Positions 1-7,389 of a stretch of 61,281 nt of DNA are shown here, piece after piece. The stretch lies in assembly GCA_017623295.1 (NCBI GenBank), contig JAGAPK010000003.1, positions 1 through 61,281 on the forward strand, written 5' to 3'. The stretch's first letter is position 1. Each line of letters opens with the position of its first letter. Made by a program: the position numbers and the translations under genes. This stretch comes from Lachnospiraceae bacterium. GTDB lineage: Bacteria > Bacillota > Clostridia > Lachnospirales > Lachnospiraceae. The notes under the pieces are model-generated. The model made no database searches and had not been told where the DNA came from. It worked only from the letters and a program-made list of their open reading frames with translations.

Positions 1-331
1 AGGAATGTTTTCCGAAAACCGTAATCAATTTATCCACAGCTTAAATCAGTACAATTTGCTTATCATCGACGATTTAGGTATTGAACGAAATTCTGAATTC
101 GCACTAGAACAAGTATTTAATGTAATCGATAGTCGTTACCGCAGCAAAAAACCAATGATCATTACAACCAATCTGACTTTATCAGAATTAAACAATCCGC
201 CAGATTTAATGCGAAAACGCATCTATGACCGAATACTTGAAAATTGTATTCCACTGAAAATCAATAATCAAAATATCCGTGAACTCAATGCTTCATCCAA
301 TATGATCAGAGCAAAGCAGCTATTCACTTAG
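1..331 (+). CDS. DnaC/IstB-like ATPase, C-terminal part (runs off the left edge)
   Basis: The reading frame is open from base 2 to the stop at 329-331, so the start lies outside the window. The visible 110 residues hold a Walker B strand (LLIIDDLG) and a sensor-1 strand (MIITTNL) typical of the DnaC/IstB branch of AAA+ ATPases, then an arginine-rich C-terminal helix. Proteins of this kind load replicative helicase and are common in conjugative and mobilizable elements next to a relaxase. The Walker A motif should lie upstream. An IstB transposition helper is the alternative; the adjacent relaxase favours element replication or mobilization. Confidence 0.8.
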   Translation, partial: GMFSENRNQFIHSLNQYNLLIIDDLGIERNSEFALEQVFNVIDSRYRSKKPMIITTNLTLSELNNPPDLMRKRIYDRILENCIPLKINNQNIRELNASSNMIRAKQLFT

Positions 332-383
332 TTGTAAATGAAAACAGCCCGGAAACGGGCATGCAAGAAAGGAGGTGCCAGAT

Positions 384-602
384 ATGGCAAATAATATTTT
401 ATCCAATGATGAAAAAGCATTATTACAAGCAAAACACAGATTAGAAGCTGTCGAAGCAAGAGATCGAGTGAAAGAACGCAAATCCCGTACAAGAAGATTA
501 ATTCAAGAAGGTGCAATTCTCGAAAGTGTTGCTCCTACTGTTTGCTCTATGGATTTAGAAGATTTAAAGCATGAATTATCTTTACGACTCAAGGACATGT
601 AA
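384..602 (+). CDS. DUF3847-like small mobilization-associated protein
   Basis: A 72-residue charged, helical protein. ATG 384 is chosen because the GGAGG at 371-375 lies eight bases before it; an upstream GTG at 375 overlaps that ribosome binding site. The middle is very basic (RVKERKSRTRRL) and the N-terminal half is predicted helix with a heptad-like pattern, which suits a DNA-binding relaxosome accessory protein. Small proteins of the DUF3847 type lie just upstream of MobA/MobL relaxases in Clostridia elements, and the oriT follows immediately here. The family is assigned from recollection of the pattern and context; the exact role is unknown. Confidence 0.65.
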   Translation: MANNILSNDEKALLQAKHRLEAVEARDRVKERKSRTRRLIQEGAILESVAPTVCSMDLEDLKHELSLRLKDM

Positions 603-605
603 CAA

Positions 606-720
606 GTAGTTTTATTCCCAAAGGGCGCACTTACTCACCACCCGATAAAATCGGGCGGTGGTACCCTTACGGGATGTGCGTTCTTCACGAAAGGTACACT
701 GTACCTTTCTCCAGAAAGGG
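606..720. other. Origin of transfer (oriT), MobQ type
   Basis: The minus strand reads TAAGTGCGCCCTT at 633-621, which matches the nic region known for MobQ-family oriTs such as pIP501/pGO1 and RSF1010 relatives. Directly 5' of it on the minus strand is a hairpin (plus coordinates 636-660): a 12-position stem with one mismatch and a 3-base loop, CACCACCCGAT pairing with ATCGGGCGGTG. This order, hairpin then nic, is the usual one. If nicked there, the minus strand would transfer leftward into the DnaC-like end and the relaxase gene would enter last. The nick position is inferred by analogy. Confidence 0.8.
689..719 (+). repeat. Two overlapping, mutually exclusive hairpins before the relaxase gene
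   Basis: GAAAGGTAC (689-697) and GTACCTTTC (701-709) form a perfect 9-bp stem with a 3-base loop. CCTTTCT (704-710) can instead pair perfectly with AGAAAGG (713-719) around two bases. The second fold would cover the AAAGGG that abuts ATG 721. They may be relaxase or accessory binding sites in oriT, or control relaxase translation. Confidence 0.6.
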
Positions 721-2466
721 ATGATAAATAGCACACAATGGAAAGAAGGTGACAGTATAGCCATTTATCATTTACAAGCAAAAGTCATCAGTCGTGGAGC
801 TGGTCGCTCCGCCGTTGCTGCTTCTGCTTATCTAAGCTGTAGTCGTATGTATAATGATTACGATGGAATCCAACACGACTACACCCGAAAGCACGGACTT
901 CTCCATCAAGAAGTCCTGCTTCCACTACACGCCAATCCCGAATGGATTGACCGTGAAAAATTATGGAACGCCGTTGAAGAAACCGAGAAAACAAAAGACA
1001 GCAGACTTGCCAGAGAATTTGTTGTAGCACTTCCTATAGAACTTGATAAAGATTCCTGGATAGAATTACTACGACACTATATTCAAACAGAATTTGTAGA
1101 TGCCGGTATGTGTGCCGACTTTGCTATTCACGATACCGATGGACACAATCCACATGCACACATCATGTTAACGGTCCGCCCTTTAAATGAAAATGGAACC
1201 TGGCAACACAAAGCAGAAAAAGAATATCTTTGTATACGAAACGGAGAAGAAAAAGGATTTACTGCTTCCGAATTTAAATCAGCCCAACTTGAAGGCTGGG
1301 AGAAACAGTATTCCTATAAAGTTGAAAAGAAGAAAGTTTTTATGACACCGTCTGAAGCTAGGAAATACAATTATGAACGAGTCAACAAATATCCAAAGAG
1401 TACCAAATTTGGCAGGCAGAATCCTCTTACAGAACGGTGGAATAGCGACGAGCAACTATTAACCTGGCGAGAACATTGGGCAACTGCTACTAATCAGATG
1501 TTAGAAAAACACAATATAATCGAAACCATTGATCATCGTAGTTTCACTGAACGAGGTCTCACCGAACAACCAACCATTCACGAAGGATATGCAGCACAAC
1601 TTGCTGAAAAGAAAGGACTAATTTCGGAACGCTGTGAACTCAATCGTCAGATACGTGCTGATAATAAGCTTCTGAAAGAATTAAAGAAACAGGTCAATAA
1701 ACTTTCCAAGGCTGTTGCAGAAAGTATTCCCGCTATCGCAGAAGCGTTAGAAACCATTAGAGAACGTCTGATTCTTATTCAGTATCGATTACTTCATAAC
1801 GAATCACAGTCGTATTCTCTTACCAAAAAGATTAACTCTGGTACACCCGTTTTCAAAGAATACTATGATGTAAAACAATTGCTCAATCAAAAAACTGCTG
1901 AGAAAAAAGAATTATCTAAGCAAAAGAAAAACACTGGATTTTTCAATCCAATTCGCCATATTCAGTTAAGTCAGAAGATTACAGCTCTTACAGAAGAAAT
2001 CGAAGAATTAAAAAATCAGAAGACTTCCATCTTGATTCGTCTGGGATGTGATAAAGAAAGTGATTTCAAAATTGCAGAAAGTAATCTTAAGAAAATGAAT
2101 GAAACTGTAGAGAAATTATCAGAACGTCAGAAAACATTAGAACAACAGAAATCAGATGAAACCACGAAATTCCACAAATGGAAATCCAAAGTTCCTCTAG
2201 AAAAAGAACTTGAGTTACTAGATGAACGTATCTCCCTCCGTGAAAATCACCGTAATTCTCTTATTGGCAAATTGCAGGAAGTTTTTGGCAGGGTATTCAG
2301 CTATGAACGTCTGCGTGATGCCTCAGATGAAATCGACTACTATCTGAACGAAGATCCAGATATTATTAGGAAACGTACTTGGGCGAAACGATACGAGAAG
2401 GCACAAGAGAAGGCTTGGAATCGACCAAAGTCAGTGAAGAAACGTTCAAGGGATATGGAACGATAA
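721..2466 (+). CDS. MobA/MobL (MobQ-family) relaxase
   Basis: This relaxase nicks oriT and stays bound to the 5' end of the transferred strand. The start of the relaxase domain (AIYHLQAKVISRGAGRSAVA) is followed by the SAY motif with the likely catalytic tyrosine. The metal-binding histidines are in HNPHAHIML. A long coiled-coil C-terminal half ends in a basic tail. The start is uncertain: ATG 721 has AAAGGG directly against it, while the family start coincides with an ATA codon at 757-759, preceded by a better placed AGAAGG. Counted from that ATA, the tyrosine is residue 25, as in RSF1010 MobA. It sits next to its oriT and ends at a strong terminator. Confidence 0.9.
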   Translation: MINSTQWKEGDSIAIYHLQAKVISRGAGRSAVAASAYLSCSRMYNDYDGIQHDYTRKHGLLHQEVLLPLHANPEWIDREKLWNAVEETEKTKDSRLAREFVVALPIELDKDSWIELLRHYIQTEFVDAGMCADFAIHDTDGHNPHAHIMLTVRPLNENGTWQHKAEKEYLCIRNGEEKGFTASEFKSAQLEGWEKQYSYKVEKKKVFMTPSEARKYNYERVNKYPKSTKFGRQNPLTERWNSDEQLLTWREHWATATNQMLEKHNIIETIDHRSFTERGLTEQPTIHEGYAAQLAEKKGLISERCELNRQIRADNKLLKELKKQVNKLSKAVAESIPAIAEALETIRERLILIQYRLLHNESQSYSLTKKINSGTPVFKEYYDVKQLLNQKTAEKKELSKQKKNTGFFNPIRHIQLSQKITALTEEIEELKNQKTSILIRLGCDKESDFKIAESNLKKMNETVEKLSERQKTLEQQKSDETTKFHKWKSKVPLEKELELLDERISLRENHRNSLIGKLQEVFGRVFSYERLRDASDEIDYYLNEDPDIIRKRTWAKRYEKAQEKAWNRPKSVKKRSRDMER

Positions 2467-2493
2467 AAAGGCTTACGAGTTGTAAGCCTTTTT
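2465..2493. terminator. Bidirectional intrinsic terminator between the relaxase and the CBASS effector
   Basis: AAAAAGGCTTAC (2465-2476) and GTAAGCCTTTTT (2482-2493) form a perfect 12-bp stem around GAGTT, with T runs on both strands. It overlaps the relaxase stop region on one side and lies one base from the effector stop at 2495 on the other, so it can end both converging transcripts. Confidence 0.85.
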
Positions 2494-2494
2494 A

Positions 2495-3580
2495 TTAACA
2501 ATATGTATTGTTGATTACTGCTGTCTTCTTAGTGACATTAATTCCCCACGAATATCTGCCCTTCTCAAACTGATATACAATAATATCAATATTTTGTGTT
2601 TTGCTAAATTTTGTTCCTAATGCAAAAACAAAATCACTTGAAGCAGCAATACATATTTTTATTTTTGATATATTAGATTTCTTCTGCAGCTCCGCAATAT
2701 CACTGACAATATGCTGTGCATATTCATTGATCTGTTTCACAGAATTAATAATGTCATAGTCGATTTGTCCGGAAATCTCATATCTTAAGATATAATCATT
2801 GGCATTTAACACTCCTACCAAATCCGTATCTTTTATAGGCTGTGTTAACTGTATTATCACCAACAATTCTCCAACTTTATCCTCTTGGTTCTCTTTATGC
2901 GTTACCTGCATTTTTATTGAACTATAATCATCCTTGAGAATGTGGAAATTGTCATCCATGTGATTGGATCTGTTTTTGTGAAAATATAATTTTTTATTAG
3001 CATCATCTAATTCATATCCTAATAAAAAGGCTGATGGTATATTTCCTACTGGTATTCCGGCATAACCAATCTGATATTGTTTTTTCACATAATCATTAAT
3101 CTTTGGTAAAATATTGCTAATCTCTGTTATTAACAACGAGACTTTAGCATCCAGTGGCAACGATATATTGTTAATTGTTTTATACTGATTAATTGGCAGT
3201 TTTTTAACAACATATTCTTCCAATTCTTCGCTGTCATAAGAAAAACTCATACTTTGTAATGAAGAATGTTCAAGAATTAATAATTTCTTTCCAGCATTTT
3301 GTCGTATTAACCATACTAATGAAAACAAGAAAAGAATTGCCATGACTACACATATTACACATAAATATCTATTTCCATTTTCTTTTTTTTGAATCTCATT
3401 AAACAAATAATACAACGGTGTTTCTTCCGTATATCCTATTAGTGGCATGAACCATTCAAAATATCCCTTCACCTCATACATAATCATAAATACCGTTTGA
3501 AAGGTCATCCATGCAGTTCCTACACTTACTACAGAAGAAATCACCTTGTTCCATTTTATTTTATACATTCCAATGTTCAT
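2495..3580 (-). CDS. cap14: Two-TM SAVED-domain CBASS effector (Cap14-like)
   Basis: A 361-residue membrane protein if started at ATG 3580; a TTG at 3607 is also open. Hydrophobic segments at about 12-34 and 72-93 look like two membrane spans. The C-terminal half resembles a SAVED domain: a strand-rich fold with KICIAASSDFVFALG and DIIVYQF near the end, as in SAVED sensors of cyclic oligonucleotides. In type II and III CBASS, 2TM-SAVED proteins (Cap14) are thought to harm the inner membrane when the nucleotide binds. It is the last gene of the defence operon and overlaps the JAMM gene by about 20 bases. SAVED is a family-level assignment from motif pattern and context. Confidence 0.8.
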   Translation of the reverse strand: MNIGMYKIKWNKVISSVVSVGTAWMTFQTVFMIMYEVKGYFEWFMPLIGYTEETPLYYLFNEIQKKENGNRYLCVICVVMAILFLFSLVWLIRQNAGKKLLILEHSSLQSMSFSYDSEELEEYVVKKLPINQYKTINNISLPLDAKVSLLITEISNILPKINDYVKKQYQIGYAGIPVGNIPSAFLLGYELDDANKKLYFHKNRSNHMDDNFHILKDDYSSIKMQVTHKENQEDKVGELLVIIQLTQPIKDTDLVGVLNANDYILRYEISGQIDYDIINSVKQINEYAQHIVSDIAELQKKSNISKIKICIAASSDFVFALGTKFSKTQNIDIIVYQFEKGRYSWGINVTKKTAVINNTYC

Positions 3581-4079
3581 ACAAATCACCCACTTTCTCA
3601 CATTCAAATATCTCTACAATTTTTTTACTTTCAAAATCACCAACCCAGACTCTTATTTCTTTAATTCCTGCAATAATAAAAAAGATATATTCGCAGCCTG
3701 TCCTATCTACTTCTAAGGTGTCGTACCAATCATTCCAGTCAATGGACGATGGTTCTGGTATCATTTGTGGATGAGTATGCCATACTCCCATATAAAAACT
3801 CTTTTTTCGTATACTCTTTTTCAAAAAGAATTGGTGTCTTGGATCTCTCATTCCGAAATATATACGAGTTCTTTTATCCAACATACATGGTTGTGAGATA
3901 TCTTCCAAAGTAATATTTTCAGTTCCAGAATGTTGATATCCTACGATATAACCACCCGCTTCTGCTTTCTCATCTGTATCTTGAATCCAAATATTTATTT
4001 TTTCAAATACATTCGATAAGATATCCACAACTTTTTCATTTGGCAGTTTCATTTTCTTACAACTATTTGTGAATTTCAT
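3561..4079 (-). CDS. cap3: Cap3-like JAMM/MPN isopeptidase of type II CBASS
   Basis: A 172-residue JAB/MPN metalloprotease. ATG 4079 is preferred because AGGTG lies eight bases before it; a GTG at 4085 is the longer alternative. The JAMM zinc site is complete: glutamate 40 in EAGGYIVG, then H101-T-H103-P and S111-x-x-D114. In type II CBASS, Cap3 removes the conjugate that Cap2 places on the CD-NTase C terminus and so counters priming. It overlaps the upstream ligase gene by 17 bases and the effector gene downstream, which suggests coupled translation. Confidence 0.9.
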   Translation of the reverse strand: MKFTNSCKKMKLPNEKVVDILSNVFEKINIWIQDTDEKAEAGGYIVGYQHSGTENITLEDISQPCMLDKRTRIYFGMRDPRHQFFLKKSIRKKSFYMGVWHTHPQMIPEPSSIDWNDWYDTLEVDRTGCEYIFFIIAGIKEIRVWVGDFESKKIVEIFECEKVGDLYEHWNV

Positions 4080-5736
4080 CTCCACAACACCTACACTTTC
4101 TTTCTATGAAAGAATTTCTTTTGTCTTGAACAGAAGTTTGAGTAATATCCACTAATCTATTTGGAGCTTCTGGATTCTCAAATAAATCTCGGACTACCTC
4201 CAACAATACCGCCGTCGTCCTCAGCAATACTGCATTACCATAAGCAACTCTTGTGCCACCGCATCCATTTCTAATCTTATAATTATCCAGGTCTTCTTCC
4301 GAATTATAGTTTGCCTTATTATTGGTTAGAGTGCCATACTCATCCGTATATAAGCACTCAAAGCATCCTGGTTTATCATAATCAATCGCTAAAATATGAC
4401 TATTTTCGCCTCCTGCTTCTAACCATGCATATACCACTTTCGCCTTACATTTTTCGTTTTTCAACACTTTATTCAGTTTCCACTGAACAGTACTTGACCC
4501 CACAGTAAACAGAATCAAATCCGCTTTTTCCATTTCAGTAATAATAGAATTTTTATCAATATCTTTTCCGACTGCAGTGACATGAATTTCCGGATGAATC
4601 TGTTCCAATTCGTATTTCAGACCTGCAGTTTTTGAATAACCTACCCAAAAACCATCGACAGTATGCCTCAAGAGATTCTCTTCTACCAAAGACTCGCTGT
4701 CGTATATTGTAAGTGTTTTTATCCCTGCCTTTACAAGTTCTCTCGCAACATAACTTCCTAAAGATCCCGCTCCTACTACCAGAACTTTTTTATTCAGTAA
4801 CATGGTTTCGTTTCCAATCTGTCTACAAAGATGATAATAATCCGCTCTGCGACTCATTATTGGCATCACTTCCATGATTTCATGTTTCAATTTATTCAAT
4901 AAAGTGTCGTTCTTCGCACTTTTAAATCCTACAATCACTGTAAAATCAATGTAATTCTCATTGATCTCTATTTCAAACACCAATCCTACATGTTTAGTTT
5001 TCACTTTTTCTTGTCCAAGCTTAATGTAGCTCTCGTGTGAGATGCGATTAAATTGCTTCCCACATACAATTTTTAAAATATCTTCAGCTTTCCATTTTTT
5101 ATCTCGAGTTGGTGGCAATACTCTTCGCTTATCTGTGATTGGAATATAGAAAACTGGAAGTTCTGGCAAATGTTTCCACTTCTTCTCTCCGTTGACTTTT
5201 GTACTCTGGTCATTCAAAGATATTCCATGCGCAACAAAACGAATTTTACCATCATTACTTCTGTACGAATTTAATATTTGAAATTCTCGATTCTGATTAA
5301 GATACACTCTAGCAATACCAGATTTATCTGCCATATCATTCCAATAAAACAGGAATTCCTTTTGAAATTCTTCCTCACATTCTAAATCAGATAATGATAA
5401 TAGATGCAGAAGTCTCTCAATTGTATCTATTAGTTTTTCCTCAATACTTTGTAAGAAAGCAATAGTGCTATCATTTTCCTGTAAACATACATACCTATAT
5501 TTATTTTTAAGATTTTTATCTATGGGAACACTTGTTGGTAAAATATGTGGATAATCATATTCGACGTCATTCTTTACCAGAATAAAAGGACTGCTGACGT
5601 CCTGATCTATTTCTGGATACCAGCAGCCATATTCTTTACCTTTTAGTTCAAAAAAAACAATATCTTCTTGTTCCCCAGTAATTGTAATCTCTTCATAAGA
5701 ATCCAAGATTTTTGAAACAATATCTTTTTTATCCAA
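4063..5736 (-). CDS. cap2: Cap2-like E2-E1 fusion ligase of type II CBASS
   Basis: A 557-residue protein with an N-terminal E2-like domain (candidate catalytic Cys84 in YRYVCLQEN) and a ThiF/E1 adenylation domain from about 315, with nucleotide-binding GAGSLG at 322-327 and DSESLVEENLLRH after it. Cys492 in NGCGG is the candidate E1 thioester cysteine. Cys pairs at 458/461 and around 548-551 may bind zinc. Cap2 enzymes conjugate the C terminus of the CD-NTase to cellular targets, which primes second-messenger synthesis. The start is TTG 5736 after AAAGGAGC; it overlaps the CD-NTase stop by eight bases. Confidence 0.92.
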   Translation of the reverse strand: MDKKDIVSKILDSYEEITITGEQEDIVFFELKGKEYGCWYPEIDQDVSSPFILVKNDVEYDYPHILPTSVPIDKNLKNKYRYVCLQENDSTIAFLQSIEEKLIDTIERLLHLLSLSDLECEEEFQKEFLFYWNDMADKSGIARVYLNQNREFQILNSYRSNDGKIRFVAHGISLNDQSTKVNGEKKWKHLPELPVFYIPITDKRRVLPPTRDKKWKAEDILKIVCGKQFNRISHESYIKLGQEKVKTKHVGLVFEIEINENYIDFTVIVGFKSAKNDTLLNKLKHEIMEVMPIMSRRADYYHLCRQIGNETMLLNKKVLVVGAGSLGSYVARELVKAGIKTLTIYDSESLVEENLLRHTVDGFWVGYSKTAGLKYELEQIHPEIHVTAVGKDIDKNSIITEMEKADLILFTVGSSTVQWKLNKVLKNEKCKAKVVYAWLEAGGENSHILAIDYDKPGCFECLYTDEYGTLTNNKANYNSEEDLDNYKIRNGCGGTRVAYGNAVLLRTTAVLLEVVRDLFENPEAPNRLVDITQTSVQDKRNSFIERKCRCCGDEIHK

Positions 5737-6751
5737 AGTTATGCTCCTTTTTACTATTTGTTGATGTTGAAGATGTCTGTTTAGGTGGAACCTTAAACGC
5801 TTCTCCCAAGACTTTTTTTACATAGTTTCCTGCATCATGCTCAGATTCAACATTAACAGCATTTGTCAAATTTTGTACCGCAGTTGAAAGACGTTTATAA
5901 AAAGTCACACCATAACTATCACTGGCATCTTTCATCTTCTGAAAAACATCTGTGTATGGTTCTACCGGAAGGCATCTCGAAATGTCTGCTTTTACGAGTT
6001 CTCCATCCTCATATGTGAGCAGAAACTCATTTTTTATATTTGACATTGTCTGCTGTAATGCAACTAAATCATCGTCTCCTTCTGATGTAGTTGAAGGGAC
6101 AAAACAATCACATGCCAAGTATGTAAGTCCAATACTTGGTGGAACTTCATGGTCTAGAATTGAATTCTCATATTTGTCATTTCTCCATTTTTTTATGTAG
6201 CGAATCACTCTACGTAACTGTTCGTTTTTATTTATTCTACTACACAAATCGTCATTCAACCCTTTAGGATCTGCAAGCTCCCAGGAATACTGAGTACCAA
6301 ATTCTTTTCCTCTGGCCAAATAGACTTTACCATTATGCTTTGCATACAGAGGTAAATCAATATGCATCCACTCTACACCATTTTCATAGTAAGAAACATT
6401 TACGCAAGGCTCTTTGATCTTTACAGTTCTTGCTGCAACGTGACCTATCGCATCTCGAAGATATCCTTTGATTTTTCTTGGATCAGGATATTTTTTAATA
6501 TCTAACGGAATCATCACCGCTACATCTCTGTCGATTACTGAAGATCGAATAGTCGTGCTATATTTATAACTTCCTTGATCGAACATTTCAATTTCACTTT
6601 TCTTAAGTTCAATATCATGTTTTTTCATTTCATCTGGAAATTTATCTTTGATGTCTTTCTGTAAAATGTCTCTTTTTTCCTTTAAGTCTTCACTTTCTTC
6701 GTGAATACAAATTTCATCATAAAAATCCTTAAACTGTTTTTTTAATTTCAA
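5729..6751 (-). CDS. CBASS CD-NTase (cyclic oligonucleotide synthase)
   Basis: A 340-residue SMODS/CD-NTase enzyme that makes a cyclic oligonucleotide alarm signal after phage infection. The nucleotidyltransferase signature is clear: GS at 60-61 in DQGSYKYST, the metal-binding D74-R-D76, and a third acid, D132, in MHIDLPLY. The protein ends KKEHNFG, and a C-terminal glycine is what a Cap2 ligase needs for conjugation, fitting its type II neighbours. The tail before it is a Ser/Thr-rich, probably flexible linker. The start is TTG 6751 with GGAGG at suitable distance, overlapping the previous gene's end. The nucleotide product and clade cannot be told from sequence reading alone. Confidence 0.92.
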   Translation of the reverse strand: MKLKKQFKDFYDEICIHEESEDLKEKRDILQKDIKDKFPDEMKKHDIELKKSEIEMFDQGSYKYSTTIRSSVIDRDVAVMIPLDIKKYPDPRKIKGYLRDAIGHVAARTVKIKEPCVNVSYYENGVEWMHIDLPLYAKHNGKVYLARGKEFGTQYSWELADPKGLNDDLCSRINKNEQLRRVIRYIKKWRNDKYENSILDHEVPPSIGLTYLACDCFVPSTTSEGDDDLVALQQTMSNIKNEFLLTYEDGELVKADISRCLPVEPYTDVFQKMKDASDSYGVTFYKRLSTAVQNLTNAVNVESEHDAGNYVKKVLGEAFKVPPKQTSSTSTNSKKEHNFG

Positions 6752-6756
6752 ATTAT

Positions 6757-7389
6757 CTACTCCTCCAATTTTTCATTAATTTTTTTTATCCAACTGTCAT
6801 TGTCCGCTGACAAATATTTCAGTAATCTATCAAAATTACTACTTCCAACAACGGTATCATCATTTTCCATTGCCTGTATTCGACAATACATCTCTTGGTA
6901 ATTTTCTGCTGTCACATGCTTCATCAACTCTTCTCTTTGGTCTGCTCTTCCCTTATAGTGGTCAACACCAGTAAATTCTTTAATCAAAGAAGCATTTACT
7001 TTTTTTGCAGGTGATTTCAATCTAACGTCAGTCCAATGCTCCAAAATAATTTGCATTGTACAGGGATTCCCATATATAACAACTTCCTCAGCCGCATTAT
7101 CTACACCATGAAAGTCATTGATTTTTCTTTTAATGTCTTCGTATTGCTCATAGGGCTTTTTCTCAGTATCACAAAACACTAATACCATTTCATATGAACC
7201 GTTTTGATAGCGGTCCTGATATCTTGCCGGAATATTTCCATTCCCGTCTGCATTATCAAGTGAGACCTCATACTTTTCATTCCATACTCCCAAATCTTTT
7301 AATCTGTTAAGGTAATCAAATTCTTCATCCCCTTCACAAATAATACAAATTTTATCCTTATCAAGAAAAGCCGGTAATCTACTCTTCAT
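6757..7389 (-). CDS. TOPRIM-like (RloB/AriB-like) partner of the ATPase
   Basis: A 210-residue protein. The N terminus has KICIICEGDEEFDYL, with Glu19 in the position of the TOPRIM glutamate. MVLVFCDTEKK follows, with acids 74 and 76 as a degenerate DxD. This layout resembles RloB-like and AriB-like proteins, small TOPRIM nucleases paired with AAA ATPases in anti-phage systems (RloA/RloB, AbiL, PARIS). It overlaps the ATPase gene by 11 bases and lies five bases before the CD-NTase. Nuclease activity is inferred. The 210-residue length is short for AriB as I know it, so an RloB/AbiLii-like protein seems likelier. Confidence 0.6.
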   Translation of the reverse strand: MKSRLPAFLDKDKICIICEGDEEFDYLNRLKDLGVWNEKYEVSLDNADGNGNIPARYQDRYQNGSYEMVLVFCDTEKKPYEQYEDIKRKINDFHGVDNAAEEVVIYGNPCTMQIILEHWTDVRLKSPAKKVNASLIKEFTGVDHYKGRADQREELMKHVTAENYQEMYCRIQAMENDDTVVGSSNFDRLLKYLSADNDSWIKKINEKLEE

